DNA of 35,273 nt, taken from the NCBI GenBank assembly GCA_018058135.1, contig JAGPCK010000030.1, positions 1-35,273 of the forward strand. The letters run 5' to 3'. The DNA is from Bacteroidia bacterium. Its GTDB lineage: Bacteria; Bacteroidota; Bacteroidia; UKL13-3. The notes under the pieces were generated by a model. The model had not been told where the DNA came from. It saw only the letters and a list, made by a program, of their open reading frames with translations, and made no database searches. Each line of letters begins with the position of its first letter. The stretch's first letter is position 1. Shown in pieces: positions 7,711 to 14,499 of the stretch. The position numbers were made by a program, and so were the translations under genes.

Positions 7711-8772
7711 ATGAGATATTTTAACACTGAGAGATTAGGGGTACTTGCGACTGATAAAATAGTTACAAAGGATATTGGATGGATTTTTAGAGAGCAGCCA
7801 ATATGTGATGTGGGTATTGATGCTATAATTGAGCAAGTAGAAAATAATAATCCGAAAGGGAAATTTATTGCATTGCAGATAAAATCAGGAGAGGGAAATT
7901 TTCATGTTTCTAAAAATAAATTAACATATTATGCCTCAAATATACACTACGACTATTGGCTAAATTTAAATATTCCTGTTTTATTGATTGCTCATTTACC
8001 CATTAAAGAAGAAACATATTGGACTGTTATAGATGAAAGCACCCTAAAAAAGACTGAAAACAAATGGAAGATAGAACTTTCAACAAAAAGCAAATTCAAT
8101 GTAGATTCAAAGCAGCAGTTGATTCAAATTCTTGCCTATCAGAAGAAAAAGCGTTATGATTATTACAAGACTCTGTTTGATGACAAAATTGCTCAATACA
8201 ATTTATTTGAAGATAGTATTGATGATCTCTACACAGATAAGAATAGTCATGGAGATTTTCGTTTTCTTAGTAAACTAAACACAAAGAAATTGGCTACGAA
8301 AGTGGCCAGAGCTGTAGGAAAAATCAAAGGCGAGAGAAGCGAAATTTTAATCATTCATGATAATAACATGGGCGAAGCAATTTATAGTCTTACGGTTGAA
8401 AAAGATAAAAATATATATATTCTTATCAATGGCAACCTAAATAGTTGCTGGAGAAATTTCTCAATAATCCGCTCGCTATTTGAGATATATTTTAATCTGG
8501 GGGAAATATCTCGTACAAAAGAGAAAGAAGCAAACTATTTAGCCGCTTTAGAAAAAGCATATGAGAAAAATATTGAGTTAGATGTATTCTTTAAAAATAC
8601 CGTAAGTATTATTGTAGCTCCTAAGGATCGAAAGTTAGTTTATGAAATTGGTCGCACATTAATTGACGACCCAAATAGACCATTTACTAATTATGACCTT
8701 GCTAAATCTTACCAAGTCCCTGAATTTATTATCAAATTTTACCGGGAAAAAATTGAAAAAACCATTTTCTGA
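7711..8772 (+). CDS. DUF4365 (PD-(D/E)XK-like) protein
   Basis: The 353-residue protein has an N-terminal DUF4365 domain (about 1-140), a family placed in the PD-(D/E)XK nuclease superfamily. The visible core is Glu28 in IFREQP, Asp37 in DVGID and Gln56-x-Lys58 in ALQIKSG, followed by YYASNIHYDYWLNLNIPVLL. That is the expected acid...QxK arrangement, so nuclease activity is possible. The C-terminal 200 residues (about 155-353) are alpha/beta with no motif I recognise. The family is frequent in defence islands, sometimes as a single gene. The upstream DNA carries repeat copy A, and an attC-like hairpin follows 66 nt after the stop, consistent with a mobile cassette. Confidence 0.78.
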   Translation: MRYFNTERLGVLATDKIVTKDIGWIFREQPICDVGIDAIIEQVENNNPKGKFIALQIKSGEGNFHVSKNKLTYYASNIHYDYWLNLNIPVLLIAHLPIKEETYWTVIDESTLKKTENKWKIELSTKSKFNVDSKQQLIQILAYQKKKRYDYYKTLFDDKIAQYNLFEDSIDDLYTDKNSHGDFRFLSKLNTKKLATKVARAVGKIKGERSEILIIHDNNMGEAIYSLTVEKDKNIYILINGNLNSCWRNFSIIRSLFEIYFNLGEISRTKEKEANYLAALEKAYEKNIELDVFFKNTVSIIVAPKDRKLVYEIGRTLIDDPNRPFTNYDLAKSYQVPEFIIKFYREKIEKTIF

Positions 8773-8838
8773 TAATCTCAGCACACTAAACTTTCGACAA
8801 CATTATTACAAATTAAATAGTGGGAAGGTACCACGTAC

Positions 8839-8969
8839 CGCTAACAGCACGCTTGTGCAATGCGGGCTGACAAGGTAAATTGAGTTTTGGTATTTCTAAT
8901 TATATTTGTGCTTGCAGACAATGAATTGCTTCTAAATCCCGCACTGCACAAGCCTGCAAAACGTTATAG
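8839..8969. repeat. attC-like long hairpin between cassette-like genes
   Basis: Inner arms at 8851-8866 (GCTTGTGCAATGCGGG) and 8938-8953 pair at 15 of 16 positions (one A-C mismatch) around a 71-nt loop. The outer boxes TAAC (8842-8845) and GTTA (8963-8966) are also complementary and are separated from the arms by unequal spacers of 5 and 9 nt. This is the general plan of an integron attC site: outer core boxes, inner arms, asymmetric spacers and a terminal loop. The 7-nt boxes CGCTAAC and GTTATAG match the textbook RYYYAAC/GTTRRRY only at their AAC/GTT cores. No integrase is present in the window. Confidence 0.6.
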
Positions 8970-8993
8970 GGCATTTTAAAAGACAACAACAAC

Positions 8994-9704
8994 TTGACAA
9001 CAAAACAAGAATATAGACAATTTTTAAACGACAATTTCAAAGGACTAAGACTTCGGAAACCTTTGTTTTATAGTTGGGACTTCGGACTTCGTTTTGACCT
9101 GCAAACGGGAGAAACTTCTAATTCGAGCAGACAAATTTTGGACGGGGAAGGAAATGTTATTCCACACGTTGGTGACACCGACACTGATGAATACTTTCAA
9201 GAAGTTACAAAGCGAGCTTCGACAATTTTTAAAACTGCATTTGACAATTCTGACAAAGTATTTTTGGTTTTTATGGACTATAAATACAAACGGAGAAAAA
9301 TCAAATTTTCAAGTTTTACATTTAAGCAAGTTGACAATCTCAAAAAGTTTGAAATTAGCTTTTCAAAAGAGAAACAACTTTATGAGCCAGGCGACAAATT
9401 TGACATAAGAAATGTTGCAATTATTAAATTAACTGCTGACAGAATAAACTATAAGAATATTCTAACCGCAATCGGACACTCAGACTTTCCGCCAAGACAA
9501 CCAAGACTTGATAACAATGGATTTTTAACAAGCAAAGAAATTTACTTTATAAACATTGACAAGAAACTTATTTTTCATATGTATGACGACCGGGGACTTG
9601 ACCTTATATCGACCGACAAAGAAACACTTAGACCAATTTATAAGAAACACAATGATTGGATACTTGATTATGACAGAAAACAGATTGACAAACAGTTCGA
9701 GTAG
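8994..9704 (+). CDS. DUF3885 domain protein
   Basis: The 236-residue protein matches the DUF3885 pattern from end to end. LRFDLQTG lies near residue 32, FQEVTKRASTIFKTAFD at 68-84, and VFLVFMDYK near 89-97. The diagnostic IFHMYDDRGLDLIS lies at 193-206, followed by IYKKHNDWILDYDR at 215-228. The biochemical function is unknown. The start is the TTG at 8994; no ATG or GTG lies in frame nearby upstream, and homology covers the N-terminus. The start lies 24 nt after the attC-like hairpin, so gene plus 3' repeat copy B could be one mobile unit. The local DNA is rich in GACAA-type codons, unlike the core genes. Confidence 0.78.
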   Translation: MTTKQEYRQFLNDNFKGLRLRKPLFYSWDFGLRFDLQTGETSNSSRQILDGEGNVIPHVGDTDTDEYFQEVTKRASTIFKTAFDNSDKVFLVFMDYKYKRRKIKFSSFTFKQVDNLKKFEISFSKEKQLYEPGDKFDIRNVAIIKLTADRINYKNILTAIGHSDFPPRQPRLDNNGFLTSKEIYFINIDKKLIFHMYDDRGLDLISTDKETLRPIYKKHNDWILDYDRKQIDKQFE

Positions 9705-9713
9705 AAAAACGCC

Positions 9714-9856
9714 CTCCTGCCTACGATTTACTTTTATGTAGCTTGTAGCTACAAGAGCAGCTAACCTTATTAAAACGCACAGAAGAAAACAGCGCTATAA
9801 CCATTCAAATTAACTTGCTTTTGCCGCTTTTTATTGGCAATTTTACGGAGCAAAGT
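9714..9856. repeat. Two-hairpin intergenic repeat, copy B
   Basis: Copy B has two conserved blocks separated by a 32-nt variable spacer. Block 1 (9714-9780, 67 nt) differs from copy C at one position. It starts inside hairpin 1, so the left arm is missing, but it keeps the CTTGTAGCTACAAG palindrome. Block 2 (9813-9856, 44 nt) also differs from copy C at one position. It contains TGCTTTTG (9816-9823), one base off the -7 consensus, followed by GCCGC as at the yidC promoter. Block 2 ends 10 nt before the next gene's ATG and may supply its promoter. Confidence 0.88.
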
Positions 9857-9866
9857 TGCTTTTCAA

Positions 9867-10592
9867 ATGAGAACCCTTGAATCAACAATAGATAATCTTT
9901 ACAATACTTTTAGTAAATATACAACTGAAGGTATGCATCATTGTAACTGTGGTTGCATTAAAGAAGAAAATCTAATAAAACTTCACTCAAAACCACTTCG
10001 GCAACTAGAAGAAGATGACCTTATTTCTTATCATGGAAGTGCATTATATACTTGGGGTGATGTGCAACATTACAAGCACTACCTTCCAAGAATTTGTGAA
10101 TTAGTATCAAAGCACGAAGATTTTAGATTTATTGGTATTGACGAGTTGCACGCCAAACTAGATTATGCAAAATGGACTGAATGGCCAATAAATGAACAGC
10201 GGGCGATTAAGGATTTTGTGATTGAAAATTGGGTTGACCTTATAAACAATAACCATCCAAATATCAGAGACAATCAGCTTGCTGATTACGCAAAATTCTT
10301 CGACATAGAGACGTTAATCAGCTTATGGAAAGTAAATTCAAGCAATTTTGCCCTTAGAAATTTCGTCTACTTCTTTTATTATCATGGAACTCAAATTCTA
10401 AACGATGGACTTAAGATTGAAAACAAAGTTTTAGGAAAAGAATTTATTCAATTTTTTGAATCAGGTGATATACTAAAAAAATTAGAGTCAAATTTTTTTG
10501 AAAATGAAAAAGCTGACTCAGAATATGCTGATAAAATTTCAATAGTGCTCCAAATGATTGAACAAGAGCAAAAAATTAAAAACAGCAGGTAA
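9867..10592 (+). CDS. Unknown protein with N-terminal HHCNCGC motif
   Basis: The 241-residue soluble protein has no family I can name. Residues 24-30 read HHCNCGC (His24, His25, Cys26, Cys28, Cys30), a possible metal site. Then come KPLRQLEEDDLISYHGSAL, a TWGD motif and HYLPRICELV, suggesting an all-helical fold. The C-terminal 40 residues are charged and helical. I chose the ATG at 9867 rather than the TTG at 9834, because the stretch between them is repeat block 2. The gene is bracketed by direct repeats B and C, so it could move or be lost by recombination between them. Confidence 0.7.
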   Translation: MRTLESTIDNLYNTFSKYTTEGMHHCNCGCIKEENLIKLHSKPLRQLEEDDLISYHGSALYTWGDVQHYKHYLPRICELVSKHEDFRFIGIDELHAKLDYAKWTEWPINEQRAIKDFVIENWVDLINNNHPNIRDNQLADYAKFFDIETLISLWKVNSSNFALRNFVYFFYYHGTQILNDGLKIENKVLGKEFIQFFESGDILKKLESNFFENEKADSEYADKISIVLQMIEQEQKIKNSR

Positions 10593-10624
10593 TCGAATAG
10601 ACGCCACCGGACTTTACTAATTCC

Positions 10625-10784
10625 TCCCTTCCTAATCGTAGGCTCCTGCCTACGATTTACTTTTATGTAGCTTGTAGCTACAAGAGCAGCTAACCTTATT
10701 AAAACACACTGTTCGCGAAACTCTTTAAGCATCCAAAATCACTTGCTTTTGCCGCTTTTTATTTGCAATTTTACGGAGCAAAGT
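10625..10784. repeat. Two-hairpin intergenic repeat, copy C
   Basis: This is the most complete copy. Hairpin 1 has arms AATCGTAGG (10634-10642) and CCTACGATT (10649-10657), and the palindrome CTTGTAGCTACAAG is at 10671-10684. Next come the AAAACACAC block end at 10709, a 31-nt variable spacer, and the 44-nt block 2 at 10741-10784. It is a direct repeat of copy B. The remaining 80 nt before the next gene show nothing else. Confidence 0.88.
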
Positions 10785-10864
10785 GGGGAAGTTTTATCTA
10801 TTGAAATTAGCGATTACCCATACACACTATCGCAACTATGAATGAATAACAAATCTGAAAAACT

Positions 10865-11593
10865 ATGAAACATGTGACATTTTTTTTTATGGCACTCACC
10901 GCGGTATGTGTACACGCGCAAGATAAGCCCAAAGCAACTTCGGAAACAGGTTTCAGAAAAGTTCAAATAGGCATTAATTTTTCTCCAGACCTTTGTTACC
11001 GCACACTTAAAAACAAGAGTCTAAGTATATCAAATGATCTTCTTATCAATTTAAGAAATGACATGGAGACCACAAAGCTTGGTTATACTACCGGATTAAA
11101 TGTTTGTTTTAACATTAATAAATCTATCGGTTTGGAGACGGGTATTCAATATTCCAACAAAGGTTATCAGACAAAAATGAGGGATTTAAAATATACCCTA
11201 CCTGAGCCCGATCTACCTTACAAAGCAAAAAGAAGGTATAACTTTCATTATATTGACATTCCTGTAAAAGCCAACTTCACCTTCGGCAAAAAGAAGGTTC
11301 GGTTTTTTACAAGTGCCGGTATAACAACAAACATTTTTCTTCAGGAAACACAAACACTTGTTTTAGTTTACACAGACCGTACAAGCCGGGAAACCAACCC
11401 TACAAATTACAAATTCAATAGAATAAATATATCACCAACAATAAGTGCCGGCATTGACTACAAAATAAACGACAGAACAAATTTGAGGGTTGAACCTACT
11501 TTCAGGTACGGAGTATTGAAAATAATTGATGAATCCCTAACCGAATACATATATAGTGGCGGACTTAATATTGGTTATTATTACGGATTGTAA
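10865..11593 (+). CDS. Outer-membrane beta-barrel protein (PorT-like family)
   Basis: The 242-residue protein has a signal peptide (MKHVTFFFMALTAVCVHAQ, cleavage after Ala-Gln near residue 19). It then has repeated amphipathic strands typical of the small porin-like barrels of Bacteroidota: QIGINFSPDL, IGLETGIQYSNKGYQT, YHYIDIP-type YIDIPVKANFTFG, and a final NLRVEPTFRYGV / SGGLNIGYYYGL. The C-terminus ends in an aromatic-rich strand. The YIDIP segment is a hallmark of this group. Ligand and role are unknown. It stands alone at the right edge of the accessory island and could be either island cargo or the first core gene. Confidence 0.85.
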   Translation: MKHVTFFFMALTAVCVHAQDKPKATSETGFRKVQIGINFSPDLCYRTLKNKSLSISNDLLINLRNDMETTKLGYTTGLNVCFNINKSIGLETGIQYSNKGYQTKMRDLKYTLPEPDLPYKAKRRYNFHYIDIPVKANFTFGKKKVRFFTSAGITTNIFLQETQTLVLVYTDRTSRETNPTNYKFNRINISPTISAGIDYKINDRTNLRVEPTFRYGVLKIIDESLTEYIYSGGLNIGYYYGL

Positions 11594-11653
11594 TGGTTGT
11601 TTGCTATAGCATGTACTTCAATCCCAACCTGATTTCTTAGTAATAAGTAAACA

Positions 11654-12004
11654 ATGGATAATACAAGAGTTTTTAAAATGACGTTTGCCAGTGTGTATCC
11701 CCTGTACATACAAAAAGCAGAGAAAAAAGGCCGCACCAAAGCAGAGGTGGATACCTTGATTTTTTGGCTCACGGGGTATGATGCATCAGGCTTGCAACAA
11801 CACCTTGATAAAAAGAGTGATTTTGAAACGTTTTTTGCGCAGGCTCCGCAAATTAATCCGAATGTATCAAAAATTACAGGCGTAATATGCGGCTACAGGG
11901 TGGAAGAAATTGAAGACCCTTTGATGCAAAAAATCCGGTATTTGGATAAACTGGTAGATGAATTGGCCAAAGGAAAGGCCATGGAGAAAATCTTAAGAAC
12001 GTAA
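11654..12004 (+). CDS. DUF2200 domain protein
   Basis: The 116-residue cytosolic protein covers the whole DUF2200 family. Conserved blocks are [17 protein letters not shown], an [13 protein letters not shown] segment, [28 protein letters not shown] and a C-terminal [19 protein letters not shown]. Conservation across phyla is high, but no function is known to me. It is monocistronic, starting 60 nt after the barrel gene, and is convergent with prfB. A weak 7-bp hairpin (12056-12075) without a T-run lies in the 159-nt gap. Confidence 0.9.
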   Translation: MDNTRVFKMTFASVYPLYIQKAEKKGRTKAEVDTLIFWLTGYDASGLQQHLDKKSDFETFFAQAPQINPNVSKITGVICGYRVEEIEDPLMQKIRYLDKLVDELAKGKAMEKILRT

Positions 12005-12163
12005 AAGCTGCGAACACCAAAAAACGGAAGCCGCAATTCTTTCCTTTATCTGCAATATTCATATGCTGATGAATACACTTCTTGAATCAGGAAATGACTC
12101 ATCAAATACATTTACTTTTCAGTCAGTTATATATTGAATAAAGGTAGTATGTTTGAAAATGCC

Positions 12164-13238
12164 TTAGTGTTTTGAAAACTCCATCAGATACGCTTTGATA
12201 AAATCATCAATGCCACCATCCATTACCTTTTGCACATCACTTGTTTCTAAATCAGTGCGCAGGTCTTTTACAAGTTTGTACGGGTGCATCACGTAGTTGC
12301 GTATTTGCGAGCCCCACTCAATTTTTTTCTTACCGGCTTCTACCTGTGCTTTGGCTTCATTGCGTTTGCGCATTTCAATTTCATACAGCTGCGATTTAAG
12401 CAACTTCATTGCGCGGTCTTTGTTGGCACTTTGCGAACGCTCTACCTGGCATACAATCACAATGCCTGTAGGTTTGTGCGTTAACTGTACTTTGGTTTCC
12501 ACCTTGTTTACGTTTTGTCCGCCTGCACCACCTGAACGTGAGGTTTGAATTTCGATATCGGCATCTTTAATTTCAATCTCAATGGTATCGTCTACCACGG
12601 GGTAACAATACACAGAGGCAAAAGAGGTATGTCTGCGGGCATTGGAGTCAAACGGAGAAATGCGCACCAAACGGTGTACTCCGTTTTCGCCTTTGAGGTA
12701 ACCGTAAGCAAAGTCGCCTTCAATTTCGAGTGTGCATGATTTAATGCCTGCCCCGTCACCTTCCTGGTAATCCACTTCACTTACTTTGTATCCGTGGCTT
12801 TCGGCCCACATCAGGTACATGCGCATGAGCATACTTGCCCAATCCTGACTTTCGGTTCCGCCTGCTCCTGAGTTGATGCTGATAATGGCACTCAGTTGGT
12901 CTTCTTCACCGCTGAGCATATTTTTAAACTCCAGTTCTTCCGTAGCTTTTATTACTGTGTGGTATTGTTTCTCCACTTCCTCCTCACCTGCTTCCAGTTC
13001 CCACAACACATCCAGATCCTGCAACTGGTTATTCAGTTGGGCAAAAGCATCGGTCCAGATTTTTTTTAATTTTACACCTTTCAGGATTTTTTCGGCCTCC
13101 TTGGGGTTGTCCCAAAAACCGGGTGCATGTGATTTTTCTTCTTCTTCGCTGATAAATTTTAATTTCTCATCGATGTCAAAGATACCTCCTCAGTGCCTCA
13201 ATGCGGCTCTTCAAATCTTTTAGTTGTTCTCCGTTCAT
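12164..13238 (-). CDS. prfB: Peptide chain release factor 2, made by programmed +1 frameshift
   Basis: RF2 recognises UGA and UAA and triggers peptide release. The zero frame starts at the ATG at 13238 and runs 20 codons ([10 protein letters not shown]... ending YL) to an in-frame TGA at 13178-13176. Slipping +1 on CTT joins the long frame, giving 357 residues, the normal family length. The stop-codon tripeptide SPF is at 194-196 and the catalytic GGQ at 239-241 in [13 protein letters not shown]. The long frame read alone begins at a TTG at 13024 and would miss the first 71 residues, so it is not the real start. RF2 level is self-regulated: scarce RF2 slows reading of UGA and favours the shift. 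A -7 element lies just upstream. Confidence 0.95.
13175..13190 (-). promoter_or_regulatory. prfB programmed frameshift site
   Basis: Read on the minus strand the site is AGGAGG TAT CTT TGA C. The internal Shine-Dalgarno AGGAGG (13190-13185) is separated by one codon from the slippery CTT (13181-13179) and the UGA stop with a following C. Order and spacing are identical to the E. coli prfB site (AGGGGG TAT CTT TGA C). Confidence 0.95.
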
Positions 13239-13245
13239 AAGGCCG

Positions 13246-13253
13246 CAAAAATA
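13246..13253 (-). promoter_or_regulatory. -7 element of prfB, implying a near-leaderless mRNA
   Basis: On the minus strand TATTTTTG matches TAnnTTTG and ends 7 nt before the prfB ATG, so the 5' leader would be only a few bases. No clear -33 TTG is seen. Confidence 0.5.
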
Positions 13254-13265
13254 GAAAAATATTCC

Positions 13266-13691
13266 TTACTGCCGAATGTAATAAACGTAATCGAAGGTTT
13301 GGTAAGTGGTATCATAGCCTGCACGCTCATAGGCCACTGATTGATAGCGCACACTGTCGGGGCGTGTGAAGTCGGGCGACAACAACCTGAGTGTGGCCTC
13401 TCCGTTGGGTGCAAAAAGCCTTAAACGAAAACCGTTTTTCACCGTAAAGCGATGGCTGTAACCAAAAGTTTTAGCATTGGGTTCGGTATGTAAAAGGGTG
13501 CCTGAGTAATATTCGCGCACATCCACATGGGCCGTAGGGGCACAAGGTGTGTTGCCGCAAGCAGGCACATCAATCTGCACCGTTAAACTATCGGGCGGAA
13601 GGGTTGAATTATTTGTAGATCCTGTGTCTTTCTTGCAGGAAACAGTAAGCCACGAAACAAGCGAAAGTGCAATGAAAAAATGTGATCTCAT
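13266..13691 (-). CDS. Lipoprotein of unknown function
   Basis: The 141-residue protein has a lipoprotein signal ending TVSC, with Cys19 followed by Lys-Lys-Asp, a common start of mature Bacteroidota lipoproteins. A Ser/Thr/Asn linker and a compact beta-rich domain follow. A Cys pair (CGNTPC, near residues 48-53) could form a disulfide in the periplasm. I recognise no family. I chose the ATG at 13691 rather than 13724 because it gives a proper signal peptide and falls 1 nt after the stop of the upstream DUF4197 gene, indicating an operon. It is distinct from prfB, which lies just downstream with its own promoter element. Confidence 0.8.
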   Translation of the reverse strand: MRSHFFIALSLVSWLTVSCKKDTGSTNNSTLPPDSLTVQIDVPACGNTPCAPTAHVDVREYYSGTLLHTEPNAKTFGYSHRFTVKNGFRLRLFAPNGEATLRLLSPDFTRPDSVRYQSVAYERAGYDTTYQTFDYVYYIRQ

Positions 13692-13692
13692 T

Positions 13693-14376
13693 TTATCCTC
13701 CACCCAACATATTTCCAAATACATCCTTCAGCACATTAGATACACGCGAGGCCGGATTGTTGCGTATCTTCTTTTCCTCGTCAGCAATAAGTGTATATAA
13801 ACCATCAACTGCTTTGCGCGTAGTGTAGCTGGTAAGGTTCAGGTTTTGTTTCTTTACCATAGGTAATTTATTGTAGGAAGAACTGAGTTTATTCCAGTAG
13901 TCTACTGCCTTAACATTTTTAAGCGACTGATCAATTTTGGGTGTAAACTTTTGCACCAACTGGGCATCGGTTTTCTTTTTGAAAAATTTGGTAATGGCGT
14001 TATCACCACCTTTGAGCAAACCCATTCCATCTGTTACACTCATATTTTTTACAGCATCTAAAAATATGGGGGCAGCATCATTTGCGGCACCTTCTGCTGC
14101 ACGGTTCATGCTCACTACAAAATCGTCAACAGGTTTGTTCATGCCTATTTTGCGCAATGATGATTCTACATCTTTCACTTCAGCCGGAAAGGGAATCTTA
14201 ATTTTCGGGTTTTTATAATATCCGTCTGTTTTAGATGCCAGTCCCACTGCGTTTTTAGTACCCACAGTTAACGCCTCTTTTAAGCCCTTTGTTAATTTGT
14301 CGTCTTGCACAGGGCGGGTAAAAGCCAACAAACCAATGGCTGCGGCTGTTAATGAAAGTAAATATTGTTTTCTCAT
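13693..14376 (-). CDS. DUF4197 domain protein
   Basis: The 227-residue protein has an N-terminal signal (MRKQYLLSLTAAAIGLLAF) without a lipobox Cys, then a DUF4197 domain. Visible blocks are KGLKEALTVGTKNAV, GYYKNPKIKIPFP, a MNRAAEGAANDAAPIF stretch, GMGLLKGGDNAITKFF and TTRKAVDGLYTLIADEE near the C-terminus. The family is periplasmic, helical and of unknown function. The start at 14376 is preferred over 14397, since the longer form adds seven residues before the signal. It is the first gene of a two-gene unit with the downstream lipoprotein and is divergent from cinA. Confidence 0.88.
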   Translation of the reverse strand: MRKQYLLSLTAAAIGLLAFTRPVQDDKLTKGLKEALTVGTKNAVGLASKTDGYYKNPKIKIPFPAEVKDVESSLRKIGMNKPVDDFVVSMNRAAEGAANDAAPIFLDAVKNMSVTDGMGLLKGGDNAITKFFKKKTDAQLVQKFTPKIDQSLKNVKAVDYWNKLSSSYNKLPMVKKQNLNLTSYTTRKAVDGLYTLIADEEKKIRNNPASRVSNVLKDVFGNMLGGG

Positions 14377-14445
14377 AAAGTAAAATTTAATGCTCATTAA
14401 ACTAAAATCGTTCCAAACCGTTTTGAGTTATTGCCGGGCAATGCC

Positions 14446-14453
14446 TATGTTTG
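14446..14453 (+). promoter_or_regulatory. -7 element of cinA
   Basis: TATGTTTG matches TAnnTTTG. A TTG at 14423-14425 lies 20 nt upstream, a fitting -33 element. The cinA ATG is 46 nt downstream. Confidence 0.6.
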
Positions 14454-14499
14454 AACGTTTCAATTTCAAAAGTACGGGTTACATCAATCATTCTATCAC

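Noticed and set aside
8663..8878. Small 71-residue reading frame overlapping the end of the DUF4365 gene
   Set aside because: Out of frame with the real gene, no recognisable features, and it runs into the attC-like hairpin.
7538..10784. CRISPR array
   Set aside because: Only three repeat copies, spaced by about 0.9-2 kb and separated by genes; no short regular spacers and no cas genes.
4468..10784. Calling the island a true integron
   Set aside because: No integrase, no attI site, and box sequences deviate from the consensus; only an attC-like description is supported.
12056..12075. Hairpin TATTCAT/ATGAATA as a terminator between DUF2200 and prfB
   Set aside because: Only 7 A/T-rich pairs and no T-run on either strand; may be chance.
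12164..13024. prfB beginning at the TTG at 13024 as a 286-residue protein
   Set aside because: This would lack the RF2 N-terminal domain. The missing 71 residues are encoded upstream and joined by a canonical +1 frameshift site.
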